DNA of 64,000 nt from Roseibium sediminis (GTDB taxonomy: Bacteria; Pseudomonadota; Alphaproteobacteria; Rhizobiales; Stappiaceae), in contig NZ_VXDB01000002.1 in the NCBI RefSeq assembly GCF_008711325.1, positions 248,001 through 312,000 on the forward strand, given 5' to 3'. Positions 63,932 to 64,000 of the stretch are shown in pieces. The notes beneath the pieces were generated by a model that saw nothing but the letters and a program-made list of their open reading frames with translations, had not been told where the DNA came from and ran no database searches. How positions within the stretch are numbered: position 1 is the first letter of the stretch; the number at the start of each line of letters is the position of its first letter. The position numbers and the translations under genes are program-made.

Positions 63932-64000
63932 TTATGCCGATTTCGGCACAGACATGATGTGCGGGTAAGGAATGTTGATGCCGTTCTCGTCGAAGGCCTT
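63932..64000 (-). CDS. MscS-family mechanosensitive channel, C-terminal end (partial)
   Basis: Only the last 22 codons and the stop lie in the window. They read KAFDENGINIPYPHIMSVPKSA, which is the C-terminal motif of small-conductance mechanosensitive channels (FDxxGIxIPYP). The rest is beyond the right edge, so length and domain structure cannot be judged. Confidence 0.7.
   Translation of the reverse strand, partial: KAFDENGINIPYPHIMSVPKSA

Overview
This window reads as chromosomal DNA of a high-GC, aerobic alphaproteobacterium. A relative of the Stappiaceae/Roseibium group within the Hyphomicrobiales is my best guess, but this is inference from gene content. The pointers are an ornithine decarboxylase plus homospermidine synthase locus, a TIGR03808-type twin-arginine repeat protein, the two-subunit methylmalonyl-CoA mutase with MeaB, malate synthase G, a LuxR solo, an Omp25-like porin-type protein, and intergenic palindromes typical of alphaproteobacteria. 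No rRNA, tRNA, CRISPR array, IS transposase or prophage was seen.

Layout. 1-5.7 kb: cytochrome c', Fe-type superoxide dismutase, a membrane protein, a secreted nuclease and a hybrid histidine kinase. 5.8-13.5 kb: MFS exporter, branched-chain aminotransferase, VOC protein, haloacid dehalogenase, a repeat-filled spacer, cupin, lipoprotein, outer-membrane protein, and a DUF2975-DUF2975-XRE cassette. 13.7-18 kb: mutA-mutB. 18.5-26.6 kb: LuxR solo, DUF4332, DUF2267-like, HerA-like ATPase, M20 peptidase, LOG-family protein, DUF1131 lipoprotein, meaB and pcp. 26.7-31.7 kb: two YHS-domain paralogs flanking a TetR regulator, a TAT-exported beta-helix protein, DDAH and a GNAT. 31.7-37.6 kb: RraA-like aldolase, asparaginase, class I/II aminotransferase, solute-binding protein and SulP transporter. 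37.6-41.9 kb: chemoreceptor and membrane adenylate cyclase. 41.9-45.9 kb: polyamine genes with a long structured leader. 45.9-50.4 kb: a four-repeat helical protein, and an eight-EF-hand protein divergent from an OmpR/EnvZ-type pair. 50.4-54.9 kb: accessory region. 55-64 kb: malate synthase G, DMT exporter, a large unknown membrane-anchored protein, a cNMP-gated Na+/H+ antiporter, an SDR, and the tail of an MscS channel.

How parts fit together. mutAB and meaB (separated by about 7 kb) give the methylmalonyl-CoA to succinyl-CoA step and its GTPase chaperone. Malate synthase G closes the glyoxylate/glycolate route. Ornithine decarboxylase makes putrescine for homospermidine synthase. The window holds both a class III adenylate cyclase and an antiporter with a canonical cyclic-nucleotide box, so a cAMP link between them is possible but not shown.

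Most interesting region: the arsR-glcB junction (52.4-55.0 kb). A 49-bp copy of the arsR 3' end and a decayed copy of the arsR-glcB spacer plus glcB 3' end bracket AT-richer accessory genes. These are an orphan Imm11-type immunity gene between two nearly identical 149-bp inverted-repeat elements, and a small lipoprotein. It looks like a locus where DNA has been gained by junction duplication or Campbell-type insertion without a visible recombinase. Other points worth a look are a histone-H1-like tail on homospermidine synthase, the strongly structured odc leader, and two large proteins of unknown function (45912-46931 and 58499-60052).
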